This document shows positions 1 to 8,492 of a stretch of DNA of 64,000 nt, piece after piece. The notes under the pieces were generated by a model. The model saw only the letters and a list, made by a program, of their open reading frames with translations. It was not told the origin of the DNA and searched no databases. The DNA is from Bacillus sp. FJAT-52991 (GTDB lineage Bacteria > Bacillota > Bacilli > Bacillales > Domibacillaceae), in assembly GCF_037201805.1 (NCBI RefSeq), contig NZ_CP147404.1, forward strand, positions 2,834,501 through 2,898,500. The letters are read 5' to 3'. Position 1 is the stretch's first letter. The number at the start of each line of letters is the position of its first letter. A program made the translations under genes and the position numbers.

Positions 1-60
1 TTCCGTTCCGCGGTACATCGTGCCATCTAAATCGATTAAATAACCTTTATATGCTTTCAT
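1..60 (-). CDS. yutF: HAD-superfamily phosphatase, N-terminal fragment (YutF/NagD-like)
   Basis: Only the first 20 codons lie in the window; the gene runs off the left edge. The visible N-terminus carries the HAD motif I, DLDGT, at residues 10-14, followed by MYRG, which is typical of the NagD/YutF class IIA phosphatases that dephosphorylate small phosphorylated metabolites in the cytosol. The ATG follows a GAGGTGAGAAAG ribosome site. Neighbouring yutE and yutD match the B. subtilis yut order, which supports the yutF name. The substrate cannot be judged from this fragment. Confidence 0.7.
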   Translation of the reverse strand, partial: MKAYKGYLIDLDGTMYRGTE

Positions 61-95
61 TCTTTCTCACCTCTAATTTCATTACACTCATATGT

Positions 96-122
96 AAAAA
101 AACGCTTTCACTTTCGAAAGCG
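96..122 (-). terminator. Rho-independent terminator after yutE
   Basis: Stem CGCTTTC/GAAAGCG at 103-122 is followed, on the minus strand, by a T7 tract (the A-run at 96-102). It lies 8 bp past the stop codon of the DUF86 gene and separates it from yutF. Confidence 0.75.
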
Positions 123-129
123 TCACCTG

Positions 130-567
130 TTAAGGTAAAAAGGCTGAAACGGGTCCTAATTCATTCGTTAAGTATTGTCTTACTTTTTCAGGAAATTGCT
201 GCATGGATGAGAAGTGAGCTTCCATGGCCTGCTGGATGTCTTTATGATTGACAGCTGTATATTGCTGAACGAGCACTTTACGAAGAGCTACCATCGCTTT
301 TAATGAAGCTGTCATCTCTTTTGAAATCACTTTTTCGTCATCTAGAATGTCGACAATATCTTCATAACTACCCGGATCTCTCATAATAAAGCCATCAATC
401 ATCGCATTGCCCACATCAAGCATCGATTCAATGACCGTATGAGCAATGCGTTCTAAAGCAGCTTGTTCAAGTGCTGTTTCAAAGTTCTTTTGCTCCTGAA
501 ACAACGTTAATTGCACTTCCATAAATTTTAATGTTTCTTCGATTTTTTTTCGATCTACGAAATACAA
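130..567 (-). CDS. yutE: YutE-like DUF86 (HepT-type) protein
   Basis: About 145 aa, all-helical, of the DUF86/YutE family, which shares the HepT fold of HEPN-type proteins. I place the start at the TTG (567), giving LYFVDRKKIEE at the N-terminus, because GGAAGG lies about 9 nt upstream of it; the GTG at 576 is only 1 nt from the same Shine-Dalgarno. Family members in Bacillus are chromosomal housekeeping genes without an adjacent MNT-type nucleotidyltransferase, and none is seen here, so this is unlikely to be a toxin-antitoxin pair. Function unknown. It ends at its own terminator. Confidence 0.8.
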   Translation of the reverse strand: MYFVDRKKIEETLKFMEVQLTLFQEQKNFETALEQAALERIAHTVIESMLDVGNAMIDGFIMRDPGSYEDIVDILDDEKVISKEMTASLKAMVALRKVLVQQYTAVNHKDIQQAMEAHFSSMQQFPEKVRQYLTNELGPVSAFLP

Positions 568-691
568 GGCGAGCACCCTTCCATTGCTTTCTTTTAATTC
601 TTTACTATTTTATCATGAAACCAAAAAGAAAACATATAGGAGTCCTCTTCAAACATGTTACAATCAGGAAAAACAAACAGGAGTGAAGGAA

Positions 692-958
692 ATGACGGAA
701 AGATTTTTTCTATATGATGATATGGAACAAACAAAAACGCGATTCGTAAGCTTCATGGGGGAGCATCAACGCTACGACCTTGCTTTAATGCAAACTGATC
801 GATATTACGGAAAAAAACTAGTACTCGACATTCAAGGAGGACGTTTTGCGATTATTGGACAAGATGATTTAGAAGAGCCTGGCTATTTAGAAGAAGTATT
901 TAAGCTATCCGATGAAGAAGCCGCTGAACTGCGTGACTTCCTTTATGAAGTGATCTAA
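692..958 (+). CDS. DUF3055-like small protein
   Basis: 88 aa, acidic, starting MTERFFLYDDMEQTKTR. The ATG at 692 has AGGAGTG 6 nt upstream; an upstream in-frame ATG (584) has no ribosome site. The pattern (YDDMEQTKTRFVSF near the start, YGKKLV and FAIIGQDDL in the middle, acidic C-terminus) is that of the small conserved Firmicutes family DUF3055. It is transcribed with the next gene, which starts 48 bp downstream. No biochemical function is known to me; likely cytosolic, with no signal or membrane segment. Confidence 0.7.
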   Translation: MTERFFLYDDMEQTKTRFVSFMGEHQRYDLALMQTDRYYGKKLVLDIQGGRFAIIGQDDLEEPGYLEEVFKLSDEEAAELRDFLYEVI

Positions 959-1006
959 GTATAAACAACCAAGCCACCGGGGATGTTAAAACTGGAGGTG
1001 GCAAAC

Positions 1007-1306
1007 ATGATAGATGAAGAAGAACAATATACGGATTTCTCCAATGTTGAAGTCAGTCGCAATTATTTAATCCCTGAACAAATGCCAGAAGGCCCGTATG
1101 GTGCACCGCGTAATAAATATGAACCTGTTGAAAATAAATCTACACCATGGCGAAAAGGACAGCGTTATTTCAGCGCCTTCAATTATGAAAATAAATCGCT
1201 TCATCAACATTTACCTCGGAACATGGAAGGTGCTCATCCGCCCCATGACAATCCTGATGAACAGCAAGATGAAGCCATTTATAAAGATATCCCTCCCAAC
1301 ACGTAA
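1007..1306 (+). CDS. small hydrophilic protein of unknown function
   Basis: 99 aa, rich in Asn, Pro, Glu and Gln, without membrane segments or a recognisable domain. The ATG at 1007 has a strong GGAGGTG 6 nt upstream, which decides the start over the ATG at 983. The C-terminal third is disordered-looking, with many Pro, His and acidic residues. It follows the DUF3055 gene in the same direction and ends in a bidirectional terminator shared with convergent yutD. I do not recognise the family; a spore- or stationary-phase role is possible from the neighbourhood but nothing in the protein shows it. Confidence 0.65.
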   Translation: MIDEEEQYTDFSNVEVSRNYLIPEQMPEGPYGAPRNKYEPVENKSTPWRKGQRYFSAFNYENKSLHQHLPRNMEGAHPPHDNPDEQQDEAIYKDIPPNT

Positions 1307-1334
1307 AAAATCGAGCCCTTTGCTCGATTTTTTA
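1305..1334. terminator. bidirectional terminator between convergent genes
   Basis: AAAAAATCGAG, a short loop, then CTCGATTTTTT: an A-stem-T hairpin that works in both directions. It overlaps the stop codons of the 99-aa gene (+) and yutD (-). Confidence 0.85.
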
Positions 1335-1616
1335 CTTTTTGACTTTTTTGGCGACGAAATAGGCACAGCCAAAATTGCAGTATTCATACAAATATTCCTT
1401 AAGCGTACCAATCTTTGTATCAAACGTTGCCTTTTGATTTTTATCTTCATAAAATCCTTTTAGACGTAGTTGACCGTATCCCCAATCGCCGACAATATAG
1501 TCATATTTGGATAAAATATCACTGTACCGCTCTCGAAAGACTTCTTCTTTAAAGCCATCGTTATACTCATCAATGATTTCATAGCAATGATTTTGAATAC
1601 AAACCACCTTTATCAT
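1332..1616 (-). CDS. yutD: YutD family protein (DUF1027)
   Basis: 94 aa with the family hallmark IVGDWGYGQLRLKGFY at about residues 47-62, seen in the DUF1027/YutD family of Firmicutes. Small soluble protein of unknown role. It is a single-gene unit, convergent with the 99-aa gene and divergent from yutC. The ATG at 1616 has AAGGAAAGTGAGGA upstream. Its place between yutE and yutC/lipA agrees with the B. subtilis yut region. Confidence 0.88.
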   Translation of the reverse strand: MIKVVCIQNHCYEIIDEYNDGFKEEVFRERYSDILSKYDYIVGDWGYGQLRLKGFYEDKNQKATFDTKIGTLKEYLYEYCNFGCAYFVAKKVKK

Positions 1617-1715
1617 TCCTCACTTTCCTTCTTTCATTATAGCCGATCAGCCATAAATTACTAAGCAAAAAAATACATTGAGCCGGGCAAGCTAGTTGTT
1701 GAGGGGGTGGCAAGT

Positions 1716-2357
1716 TTGAAGAAACCTTTAATGATGGCAGGACTTACAAGCATCATGCTTCTAGGAGCATGTACGATGAATGACCAAGACAATGCCGCTG
1801 GTGGTATTTATAAAGAAAATGGCAATACGATTAATGTTCGCAATCGAGAGGATCTTTACAATCCTAACGACAGAAAAACAAGCGATGTTGAATTGATGAC
1901 TGATGATCGCTCCGATGATTTTGGTTACGTTCGTCAGCAAAAAAGCCCGATTCAAGGTGAAACCGTCTCATACAAAAATATGTACACGATGGACCGCGAA
2001 CGTACAGCTGATGCGATTAGTAAATTAAGCGTAGCACTTCCAGAGGTCAATGATTGCTCCGTGCTCGTGACAGACGAGGAAGTATTAATCGCTTATGACA
2101 CTGACGCCAAAACAAAGAAAGAGCGTACAGAAGCGGCCGAGCAAGTGAAGAAAACGGCAATGACTGTCGTTCCTCGCTGGTACAATATATATGTAACAGA
2201 TGATGTCGGACTTCGTCGTGACATCGAAAATATTGCTCCAATGGGGGCCGATGTGGATGGTGCGCAAGATACGATTAACCGTACCATTAAATTAATGACG
2301 AAAACTTCCCCTCAAGGCTACACAAACGGTGAAATGAGCGACCGTAATATGAAATAA
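1716..2357 (+). CDS. yutC: YhcN/YlaJ-family sporulation lipoprotein (YutC-like)
   Basis: 213 aa. The TTG at 1716 gives a lipoprotein signal peptide: MKK, a hydrophobic stretch, then lipobox LGAC with the lipidated Cys at residue 19. A GAGGGGGTG ribosome site 5-9 nt upstream favours TTG over the GTG (1707) that overlaps it. The central block (ADAISKLSVALPEVNDCSVLVTDEEV and so on) is the YhcN/YlaJ domain of forespore lipoproteins found in the inner spore membrane. Inference: expressed in the forespore. The stop codon is immediately followed by a 49-bp palindromic repeat. Confidence 0.82.
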   Translation: MKKPLMMAGLTSIMLLGACTMNDQDNAAGGIYKENGNTINVRNREDLYNPNDRKTSDVELMTDDRSDDFGYVRQQKSPIQGETVSYKNMYTMDRERTADAISKLSVALPEVNDCSVLVTDEEVLIAYDTDAKTKKERTEAAEQVKKTAMTVVPRWYNIYVTDDVGLRRDIENIAPMGADVDGAQDTINRTIKLMTKTSPQGYTNGEMSDRNMK

Positions 2358-2406
2358 AGTGAAACTTCAATCAGCGGGGGTTTTACTGCCCATTCATGCG
2401 GGATAA
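2358..2406 (+). repeat. 49-bp stop-codon-abutting palindromic element, copy 1
   Basis: Begins AGTGAAACTTCAATCAG right after the yutC TAA, then GGGGGTTTT, and ends ATGCGGGATAA. Copy 2 (4565-4613, minus) has the same length and nearly the same sequence. Copy 3 (20745-20898) has the same two ends with a longer interior. Copy 4 (61513-61561) is degenerate but also 49 bp. The ends resemble those of IS200/IS605-type elements (inference from memory of such ends); no transposase is present. Confidence 0.8.
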
Positions 2407-2408
2407 AT

Positions 2409-2439
2409 AAAATGGGTCTGACAAAAGTCAGACCCATTT
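2409..2439. terminator. bidirectional terminator between yutC and lipA
   Basis: AAATGGGTCTGAC, loop AAAA, GTCAGACCCATTT: a perfect 13-bp stem between the convergent yutC and lipA genes. Confidence 0.85.
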
Positions 2440-2444
2440 GCAAA

Positions 2445-3362
2445 TTATGCTTCTAGCTTCTCTTTCTCTCCAAGCTCTTGCTTCGCTTTGGTTGCTGAGT
2501 TCACTTGTTCATCGGCATGATAAGATGAACGAACGAGCGGACCTGCTTCACAATGGCTAAAGCCTTTTGTCATGGCGATCTCACGAAGCTCCGCAAATTC
2601 ATCTGGATGGTAATACTTTTGTACTTTTAAATGCTTTTTAGAAGGCTGTAAATATTGTCCTAATGTCACGATATCAACATTATTGGCACGCAAATCATCC
2701 ATCGCTTCAATAATCTCTTCTTTCGTTTCTCCAAGACCGATCATAATGCTTGATTTCGTTGGAATATCCGGCTGCATTTCTTTTGCACGGCGCAGAAATT
2801 CAAGCGAACGTTCGTAAGTCGCCCGCGCACGAACTCTTGGAGATAATCGCTTCACCGTTTCAATGTTATGATTTAAAATATCAGGGCGTGCATCCATTAG
2901 CATTTTCAAGTTTTCCTCGATGCCTCCCATATCAGAAGGAAGAACCTCAATCGACGTGAACGGATTTTTGCGACGGATCGCTCTTACGGTTTCTGCAAAA
3001 ACAGCCGCTCCCCCATCCTTAAGATCATCACGAGCAACAGCAGTAATAACGACATGCTTTAAGTTCATGAGTTGAACGGAATCTGCTACGCGCTCTGGCT
3101 CTTTCCAATCTAACTCAGTCGGCAAGCCGGTTTTCACCGCACAGAAGCGGCAAGCACGAGTACATACATCTCCAAAAATCATAAAAGTTGCTGTGCGTCG
3201 AACAGCCCAACACTCATGAATGTTCGGGCATTTCGCTTCTTCACACACAGTATGAAGATTATTTTCCCTCATCATTTTCTTTAAACCGGTATAGTTTTTG
3301 TTTGTGTTCAACTTTATTTTTAACCAATCTGGTTTACGTAAATGCTCCTCTTTTTTGCTCAT
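2445..3362 (-). CDS. lipA: lipoyl synthase (radical SAM)
   Basis: 305 aa. LipA inserts two sulfur atoms into protein-bound octanoate to make lipoyl cofactor. Both iron-sulfur clusters are readable: the LipA-specific C40-x4-C45-x5-C51 and the radical-SAM C67-x3-C71-x2-C74. The C-terminal RSSYHADEQ motif, with the Ser that ligates the auxiliary cluster, is present. I choose the ATG at 3362 ([13 protein letters not shown]) because GGAG lies 9 nt upstream; the ATG at 3371 abuts that site. The target GcvH is encoded at 34.1 kb. Divergent from lytH as in B. subtilis. Confidence 0.97.
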   Translation of the reverse strand: MSKKEEHLRKPDWLKIKLNTNKNYTGLKKMMRENNLHTVCEEAKCPNIHECWAVRRTATFMIFGDVCTRACRFCAVKTGLPTELDWKEPERVADSVQLMNLKHVVITAVARDDLKDGGAAVFAETVRAIRRKNPFTSIEVLPSDMGGIEENLKMLMDARPDILNHNIETVKRLSPRVRARATYERSLEFLRRAKEMQPDIPTKSSIMIGLGETKEEIIEAMDDLRANNVDIVTLGQYLQPSKKHLKVQKYYHPDEFAELREIAMTKGFSHCEAGPLVRSSYHADEQVNSATKAKQELGEKEKLEA

Positions 3363-3556
3363 TTCTTTCATCTCCAATCAATTGTGCACTAGCTACAAAT
3401 GTGTATGAATTCAGACCTTTCTGATGTCACTTTAACATAGTACATCTTTTTATACAACCGATTGTTCGCTTGTCGCATTCCCTCAATTTAACAAGCATGA
3501 AATGATTCGTTAATGACAAAATAATGAGTAAATAGTTCACTTAGGAGGGAGTTGTT

Positions 3557-4543
3557 TTGCAAAGAATTGGTGCTGTTTGCTTATGCCTTTTACTATTGCT
3601 GATCACGCCTGTACAAGCGGAAGAACCGAATAATGATCAACAACATTACCATAAACGGATGAAGCTGTTTCAAAAAACGGAGGCGGTGACATCTATTCCA
3701 TGGTATTACTATGCGGCCATCGATCAATATGAGCGAAATTTACGATTCGTTAGGGATGATTTACCTAAGCCTAATCATAACATTTCTATTTATATCCCAG
3801 AGGAGAAATGGAGCGGACTTCTCAATCCAAACAAACAGGATACGAATCCTTATTCCATTGCTGCTTTTCATGGAATCGGCACCGATGGAAATGGGGATGG
3901 AAAAGCAAGTCGGACGAACAATGAAGATATTCTTGCTGCCATAGGGAATTATCTTTTAACGTATGGAACCGACCATGATAGCATTAAAATTGCCCTATGG
4001 CGGTATTATGGGCGTGATAAAACGGTCAGTATGATTATTGGAAATGCTCGTATGTATAAAGCGTATAAAAAGCTTGATTTACAAAAAAAAGAATTCCCTC
4101 TTCCTACCAACTACAACTATACGTACAAGAGCACATGGGGAGCCGCTCGTGGCTGGGGTGGACGACGCATTCATGAAGGGACTGATATATTTGCTGATTA
4201 TGGCGTACCTGTCCGATCAACGAGCTATGGCATTATTGAAATGAAAGGATGGAATCGCTATGGCGGCTGGAGAATCGGGATCCGTGATATTAATAATACG
4301 TATCATTATTACGCTCATTTAAATGGATTTGCCAAAGGCTTGAAACTTGGTCAAACAGTAGAGCCGGGCATGTTAATTGGCGGCGTTGGCAGCACCGGTT
4401 ACGGCCCACCTGGAACGTCTGGGAAATTCCCACCACATCTTCATTTTGGGATGTATAAAGACAATGGACGAACCGAATGGTCATTTGATCCGTACCCTCA
4501 TTTAAAAGTCTGGGAAAGACAAAGCAAAAGAGCTGGCTCCTAA
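3557..4543 (+). CDS. lytH: LytH, sporulation L-Ala-D-Glu peptidase (M23 family)
   Basis: 328 aa. An N-terminal signal peptide (residues 1-21, ending VQA) is followed by a ~150-aa domain and a C-terminal M23 zinc peptidase domain. Metal and catalytic motifs are visible: HEGTD (first His/Asp pair), YAHL and HLHFG. In B. subtilis LytH trims cortex peptidoglycan side chains to L-Ala and is made in the mother cell under sigma-K. Start TTG at 3557, with AGGAGGGA 6 nt upstream. The adjacent lipA and the yun genes that follow support the assignment. Confidence 0.92.
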   Translation: MQRIGAVCLCLLLLLITPVQAEEPNNDQQHYHKRMKLFQKTEAVTSIPWYYYAAIDQYERNLRFVRDDLPKPNHNISIYIPEEKWSGLLNPNKQDTNPYSIAAFHGIGTDGNGDGKASRTNNEDILAAIGNYLLTYGTDHDSIKIALWRYYGRDKTVSMIIGNARMYKAYKKLDLQKKEFPLPTNYNYTYKSTWGAARGWGGRRIHEGTDIFADYGVPVRSTSYGIIEMKGWNRYGGWRIGIRDINNTYHYYAHLNGFAKGLKLGQTVEPGMLIGGVGSTGYGPPGTSGKFPPHLHFGMYKDNGRTEWSFDPYPHLKVWERQSKRAGS

Positions 4544-4560
4544 TGAAAGAGCCAGCTTCC
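4531..4560 (+). terminator. terminator of lytH
   Basis: AGCTGGCTC / GAGCCAGCT stem whose 5' arm lies inside the last codons of lytH. The T-rich tail is weak (TTCCTCATTT). Confidence 0.6.
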
Positions 4561-4564
4561 TCAT

Positions 4565-4613
4565 TTATCCCGCATTAACGGGCTGTAAAACCCCCACTGA
4601 TTGAAGTTTCACT
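4565..4613 (-). repeat. 49-bp stop-codon-abutting palindromic element, copy 2
   Basis: Minus-strand copy starting right after the TAA of the MetS-type gene: AGTGAAACTTCAATCAGTGG, then GGGTTTTACAGCCCG and TTAATGCGGGATAA. It is the best-preserved short copy. Together with copy 1 it flanks lipA-lytH in inverted orientation. Confidence 0.8.
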
Positions 4614-4727
4614 TTATTTCGCTTGTTTTGCTTTCACCACAGCATGTGCAATACTTGCTACCATGCCGCCCCATATAATAACGACTCCAATAATCATCAT
4701 TGTGATTGCACTTCCATCCATGATCAT
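4614..4727 (-). CDS. metS: MetS-type small subunit of NSS amino-acid transporter
   Basis: 37 aa: MIMDGSAITMMIIG, one hydrophobic helix (about residues 8-27), then a short basic tail ending KAKQAK. Small single-span proteins of this type sit directly downstream of NSS transporters; in Corynebacterium the MetS partner is required for MetP-mediated methionine and alanine uptake. Here the ATG overlaps the transporter TGA (ATGA), with AGGAGGT 4-5 nt upstream, so translation is coupled. The stop codon abuts a 49-bp repeat. Confidence 0.85.
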   Translation of the reverse strand: MIMDGSAITMMIIGVVIIWGGMVASIAHAVVKAKQAK

Positions 4728-6238
4728 GAAACCTCCTTATCAGAAGTTGACGAATGCAGCAGCTCTTTCTTCCACGGCTTTACATACATAAAGACAAAGC
4801 CGACGAGAATCACTCCGATTGCAACGGTCCAACCGTAAGAGTTAATGAAATTTTGTGGATAGTCTCCATAAGGTGCTGTAAAATTTTGGCGAAGGTTATC
4901 AAACATCATATAGCCTAAAACAACTGGTGTAATCACGCTTAAACAAATCTTCCACCAAGCGCCTAGCTGAATATCAGACACTTCATCCGCATGCTTTTTC
5001 AGTGGGTCAAGCTGCTTAAATACCCATGCTACCAATACCACTTCCACTAATCCAGCTAATGCCACTCCAAAGTTATTAATAAAGTAATCCACAACATCAA
5101 GGAAGTTTAATCCTCCTCTTGTCGCATAAATTAATGAGATAAGAGAAGCAGCTCCTCCTCCAATTAATACAGAGGCTGTACGAGAGACATTAAACTTTTC
5201 CTGAACGCCAGCAATAAAAGTCTCTACAATCGAGATTAATGATGTGAATCCTGCTAATAACAGCGAGGCGAAGAATAAGAAGCCAAATAGCTCATTAAAA
5301 AACGGAAATTCATTAATAATTTGTGGGAACACTGCAAAAGCGAGAATAACCCCACTGTTTACGACTTCTTGAACAGGCACACCTTGTTGAGCCGCCATGA
5401 AGCCAAGCGCGGAAAAGACACCGAAACCTGCAAGTAATTCAAACGCAGAGTTACTAAACCCTGTAATAAATGCATTGTTTGTAATATCCGATTTTTTTGG
5501 TAAATAACTTGAATATGTGATCATGATGGCAAAACCAATAGATAAACTGAAGAAGATTTGCCCATAAGCTGCAATCCATACCTTCCCATCTGTCAGCTTA
5601 GCCCAATCCGGTTTAAAGAAAGCATTTAACCCTTCAACTGCTCCATCTAGTGTGATCGCTCGAATAACGACCATCAAAAACAACACAACAAGCAATGGGA
5701 TCATAATTTTTGTTACTTTTTCAATCCCTTTTTTCACTCCGGCAATTAATACACCAAGAACAACGACCCATACAATCACTAATGAAATGAGAATTTGTGG
5801 GACAAAGCCTCCAAACGCCCCTGCTTCACCAACTTGTAAATAGTCTGTTAATAAAAACGTTTTCGGGTCATCTCCCCAAGATAAGTTAAAAGAAAAAACG
5901 GAATAAGATAAAGCCCATGCTATGATAACGGAATAATAGGTTGCAATAATAAATGAAATCGCGACTTGCCACCAACCGAGCCACTCCATCTTTTTGTTCA
6001 TACGAGCAAATGACAATGGACTCGACCCTCGATACTTATGCCCAATGGTAAACTCTAAGATGAGCAATGGAATCCCCGCTGTTAATAGAGCAAATAAATA
6101 CGGGAGGAAAAAAGCTCCGCCTCCATTTTCATATGCCACCGCAGGGAAACGCCAAATATTCCCTAGACCAATCGCCGAGCCTACAGCTGCAAAAATAAAA
6201 CCCGCTCTCGAACCCCACATCGGACGTTGTTGATCCAT
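4724..6238 (-). CDS. sodium-dependent amino-acid transporter, NSS/SNF family (methionine/alanine type)
   Basis: 504 aa, about 12 membrane helices. TM1 carries the family signature WGSRAGFIFAAVGSAIGLGN followed by IWRFP, including the sodium/substrate-binding unwound segment GSAIGLGN. ATG at 6238 with GGAGGAGG 7 nt upstream. The overlapping MetS-type gene makes a MetPS-like methionine/alanine importer the best guess; substrate is inferred from context only. A sigma-A-like promoter lies 70-100 bp upstream. No riboswitch is visible in the 5' leader. Confidence 0.88.
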   Translation of the reverse strand: MDQQRPMWGSRAGFIFAAVGSAIGLGNIWRFPAVAYENGGGAFFLPYLFALLTAGIPLLILEFTIGHKYRGSSPLSFARMNKKMEWLGWWQVAISFIIATYYSVIIAWALSYSVFSFNLSWGDDPKTFLLTDYLQVGEAGAFGGFVPQILISLVIVWVVVLGVLIAGVKKGIEKVTKIMIPLLVVLFLMVVIRAITLDGAVEGLNAFFKPDWAKLTDGKVWIAAYGQIFFSLSIGFAIMITYSSYLPKKSDITNNAFITGFSNSAFELLAGFGVFSALGFMAAQQGVPVQEVVNSGVILAFAVFPQIINEFPFFNELFGFLFFASLLLAGFTSLISIVETFIAGVQEKFNVSRTASVLIGGGAASLISLIYATRGGLNFLDVVDYFINNFGVALAGLVEVVLVAWVFKQLDPLKKHADEVSDIQLGAWWKICLSVITPVVLGYMMFDNLRQNFTAPYGDYPQNFINSYGWTVAIGVILVGFVFMYVKPWKKELLHSSTSDKEVS

Positions 6239-6308
6239 AAAAATACCTCCTCCACTTTTAAATTTTTGAATAATTAATATTTTCTGATAATTTAGATAAC
6301 TAATGTTT

Positions 6309-6337
6309 ATTATATACAGTAACATTCATTTAGTAAA
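6309..6337 (-). promoter_or_regulatory. putative sigma-A promoter of the NSS transporter
   Basis: Minus strand: -35 TTTACT, 17-bp spacer, -10 TATAAT (6309-6314). Confidence 0.45.
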
Positions 6338-6476
6338 TATCTTTTTAAAAGTTTTCTGAAGATAGTGTTCTCGATAAACAATAGTCGGTCTTCCTAATTG
6401 GTCATTAAGTCATTTTCCCTCCCCCCCTTGCTTCTATTTCTATGCATGAATATTCAAGAAAAGTCCCCTAACAAAT

Positions 6477-6505
6477 AAAAGCCCCAGACAGAGTCTAGGA
6501 CTTTT
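6477..6505 (-). terminator. terminator of the NhaC-type gene
   Basis: AAAAG...CTTTT imperfect stem (two C/A mismatches) 4 bp downstream of the stop codon. Confidence 0.55.
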
Positions 6506-6508
6506 AAA

Positions 6509-8077
6509 TCAAGCTGCTCGAGCTTTCTGTTTACTTTTTAACATCAACATCACAATGATCAGTAATCCAAGGCAAACAGCTAACGATATTCCAGCACTTC
6601 CCGTTACACCTAACACAATATAGCCAATAGAAGCCAATACCGCAGATAATATCGCATATGGAATTTGCGTAATGACATGATCAATATGATTACATCCTGC
6701 ACCTGTTGCTGAAAGAATCGTTGTATCAGAAATAGGTGAGCAGTGGTCACCGAATACCGCTCCCGCTAACACAGAAGCCATCGCTGGTAAAATCAATGAT
6801 ACATCCGTTGCCGCTGCTATATCGCCAGCAATCGGAAGCAAGATCCCGAAAGACCCCCATGAAGTACCTGTTGAAAAGGCCATGGCCCCCGCCACTAAAA
6901 ATAAAACGAAAGGCAGAAAAGCGACATTCATATTTGATTGTGCCACAAGACTAGCCAAATATGCCCCTGTACCTAATTGATTAATAAGCGTCACGATCGT
7001 CCAAGCGAAAAACAAAATATAAACAGCTGGAAGCATCGATTTGATTCCTTCCCATACGCCCGTAAAAAATACATTTTTCCCTAAAGACCCATGGGTAAAT
7101 GTTTGACGGAAATACATCGCTATGGCCACGGCTAATCCGAATAGACCACCATATAACAATGATTTTGCTACATCCGTGCTTTCAAAAATCTTCAATAGCG
7201 TCACATCACCTTCAACCGCTTGTGATCCCGTCCACATCATCGCTGACACGGTGCCAACGATTAAAGCAATAATTGGCCAAATTAAGTCGCCAATCGTTCC
7301 TTTTGAACTAACCGGTAAATCTTCCTTCAATTCCCCTGATGCTTGACGACCGGATAGGCTTGGCAAACCGGTTTCTATCGCATGATCTTCATGCTTCTTC
7401 ATCGCCCCAAAATCTACTTGCATAATAGCGGTTAAGAACACAAGAGCTAAAGCAACCCATACATAAAAATTCATTGGAATCATTTGAATGAAGGCAGAAA
7501 AAGCACTTATCTCTGTGATTTGATGTGTAGCTAGAACAGTACCCACAATCCCAATGATATACGCTCCCCAACTTGAAATCGGTGAGACGACACAAACAGG
7601 AGCAGAAGTCGAATCAATAATATAGGCTAATTTTGCCCTAGAAATACGTTGACGATCGGTAATCGGTCGTGAAATTTGTCCAACTGCAAGTGCATTGAAA
7701 TAATCATCAATGAAAATAATAATTCCAAGAACGGCAGACAGTATTTGGGCCCCCGCACGAGTTTTCACGCGCTGAATCGCCCATTCTCCAAACGCTCGGC
7801 TTCCACCAGAAATATTAATAAATGCGGTAATCACACCGAGAATGAGCAGGAAAAAGATAATATAAATATTCCATGTACTCCAGCCATCCTCTTTCGTATA
7901 AATATTTCCTGATGCCGCTTCCCAAGTAATGCTTAACATCTTTTCAAAATTAAAATTAGACAGCAGTAAAGCTGAAGCCAGAATCCCAATTCCTAAAGAA
8001 AGCAGGACCCGCCGAGTAAAAATGACCATTAAAATGGCCAACACAGGCGGTATTAAAGAATAGATTGATTGTTCCAT
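6509..8077 (-). CDS. NhaC-family transporter under lysine riboswitch control, probable lysine transporter (LysW type)
   Basis: 522 aa, about 11-12 membrane helices, NhaC antiporter superfamily (PF03553). Recognisable blocks are IDDYFNALAVGQISRPITDR, STSAPVCVVSPISSWGAY and FGDHCSPISDTTILS. ATG at 8077 with AGGAGGATC 8 nt upstream. By family alone this would be called a Na+/H+ antiporter, but the leader carries a full L-box riboswitch. Comparative genomics of the lysine regulon predicted exactly such NhaC-type genes to import lysine (named LysW). So lysine uptake is the favoured function; sodium coupling is inferred. Confidence 0.85.
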   Translation of the reverse strand: MEQSIYSLIPPVLAILMVIFTRRVLLSLGIGILASALLLSNFNFEKMLSITWEAASGNIYTKEDGWSTWNIYIIFFLLILGVITAFINISGGSRAFGEWAIQRVKTRAGAQILSAVLGIIIFIDDYFNALAVGQISRPITDRQRISRAKLAYIIDSTSAPVCVVSPISSWGAYIIGIVGTVLATHQITEISAFSAFIQMIPMNFYVWVALALVFLTAIMQVDFGAMKKHEDHAIETGLPSLSGRQASGELKEDLPVSSKGTIGDLIWPIIALIVGTVSAMMWTGSQAVEGDVTLLKIFESTDVAKSLLYGGLFGLAVAIAMYFRQTFTHGSLGKNVFFTGVWEGIKSMLPAVYILFFAWTIVTLINQLGTGAYLASLVAQSNMNVAFLPFVLFLVAGAMAFSTGTSWGSFGILLPIAGDIAAATDVSLILPAMASVLAGAVFGDHCSPISDTTILSATGAGCNHIDHVITQIPYAILSAVLASIGYIVLGVTGSAGISLAVCLGLLIIVMLMLKSKQKARAA

Positions 8078-8135
8078 AGTTGATCCTCCTACCGATGAAA
8101 AAAGAGGACAGGCTCTGAGAGGAATTTTAAAGAAA

Positions 8136-8171
8136 ATAAAAAAAAGCAATGATAGAGAAAACTATCATTAC
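8136..8171 (-). terminator. regulatory terminator of the lysine riboswitch
   Basis: Minus strand GTAATGATAG / CTATCATTGC stem (8146-8171) followed by eight Ts, between the aptamer and the transporter gene. Confidence 0.85.
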
Positions 8172-8179
8172 TTTTTTGT

Positions 8180-8390
8180 AATGTAAGTCATTCCTCCATC
8201 GTGTAGCTCCCCATTGCAAATAGCTTCTTTACAATGAGAGTGTTACCTTTCTTCAAGATAACCCCAGCACTAAAGACTTTGACACGTCTAAAATACTTCG
8301 GCAAAATCACCTTTCACTTGCGATCTTTGTTGTCATCCTCACGCAAGCTACTCATCAATTTTGCAGCCTCTACCCCACCGGATTTTGATA
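8180..8390 (-). promoter_or_regulatory. lysine riboswitch (L-box) aptamer
   Basis: Read on the minus strand from about 8385, the conserved L-box core appears in order: GGGGTAGAGGCTGC, GATGAGTAGCTTGCG, GTGAAAGGTGATTTTGCCGAAG, AGTGCTGGGG and a closing GGGGAGCTACAC arm. A terminator with an eight-T tail follows, so lysine should cause early termination. The pairing GTAG/CTAC of P1 is visible. Nothing else in the 415-bp gap codes for protein. Confidence 0.9.
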
Positions 8391-8413
8391 AGGTTAATTA
8401 TTTTATTACTAAA

Positions 8414-8442
8414 ATATTAACAGTTAATTTTACTTTTGCCAA
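8414..8442 (-). promoter_or_regulatory. sigma-A promoter of the L-box transcript
   Basis: Minus strand: -35 TTGGCA (8437-8442), 17-bp spacer, -10 TAATAT (8414-8419), about 25 bp before the aptamer. Confidence 0.6.
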
Positions 8443-8492
8443 GCTATTTTTCAAATCAGCATCATTCACTTATTAATTTTCTCTTATATTTT

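Noticed and set aside
130..567. HepT/MNT toxin-antitoxin system
   Set aside because: DUF86 protein stands alone without a nucleotidyltransferase gene and matches chromosomal yutE by synteny.
6509..8077. Plain Na+/H+ antiporter call
   Set aside because: The lysine riboswitch upstream makes lysine transport a better-supported role, though sodium coupling may remain.
8234..8476. Plus-strand 80-codon open frame
   Set aside because: It runs antisense through the lysine riboswitch, has no ribosome site, and its codons follow the RNA structure.
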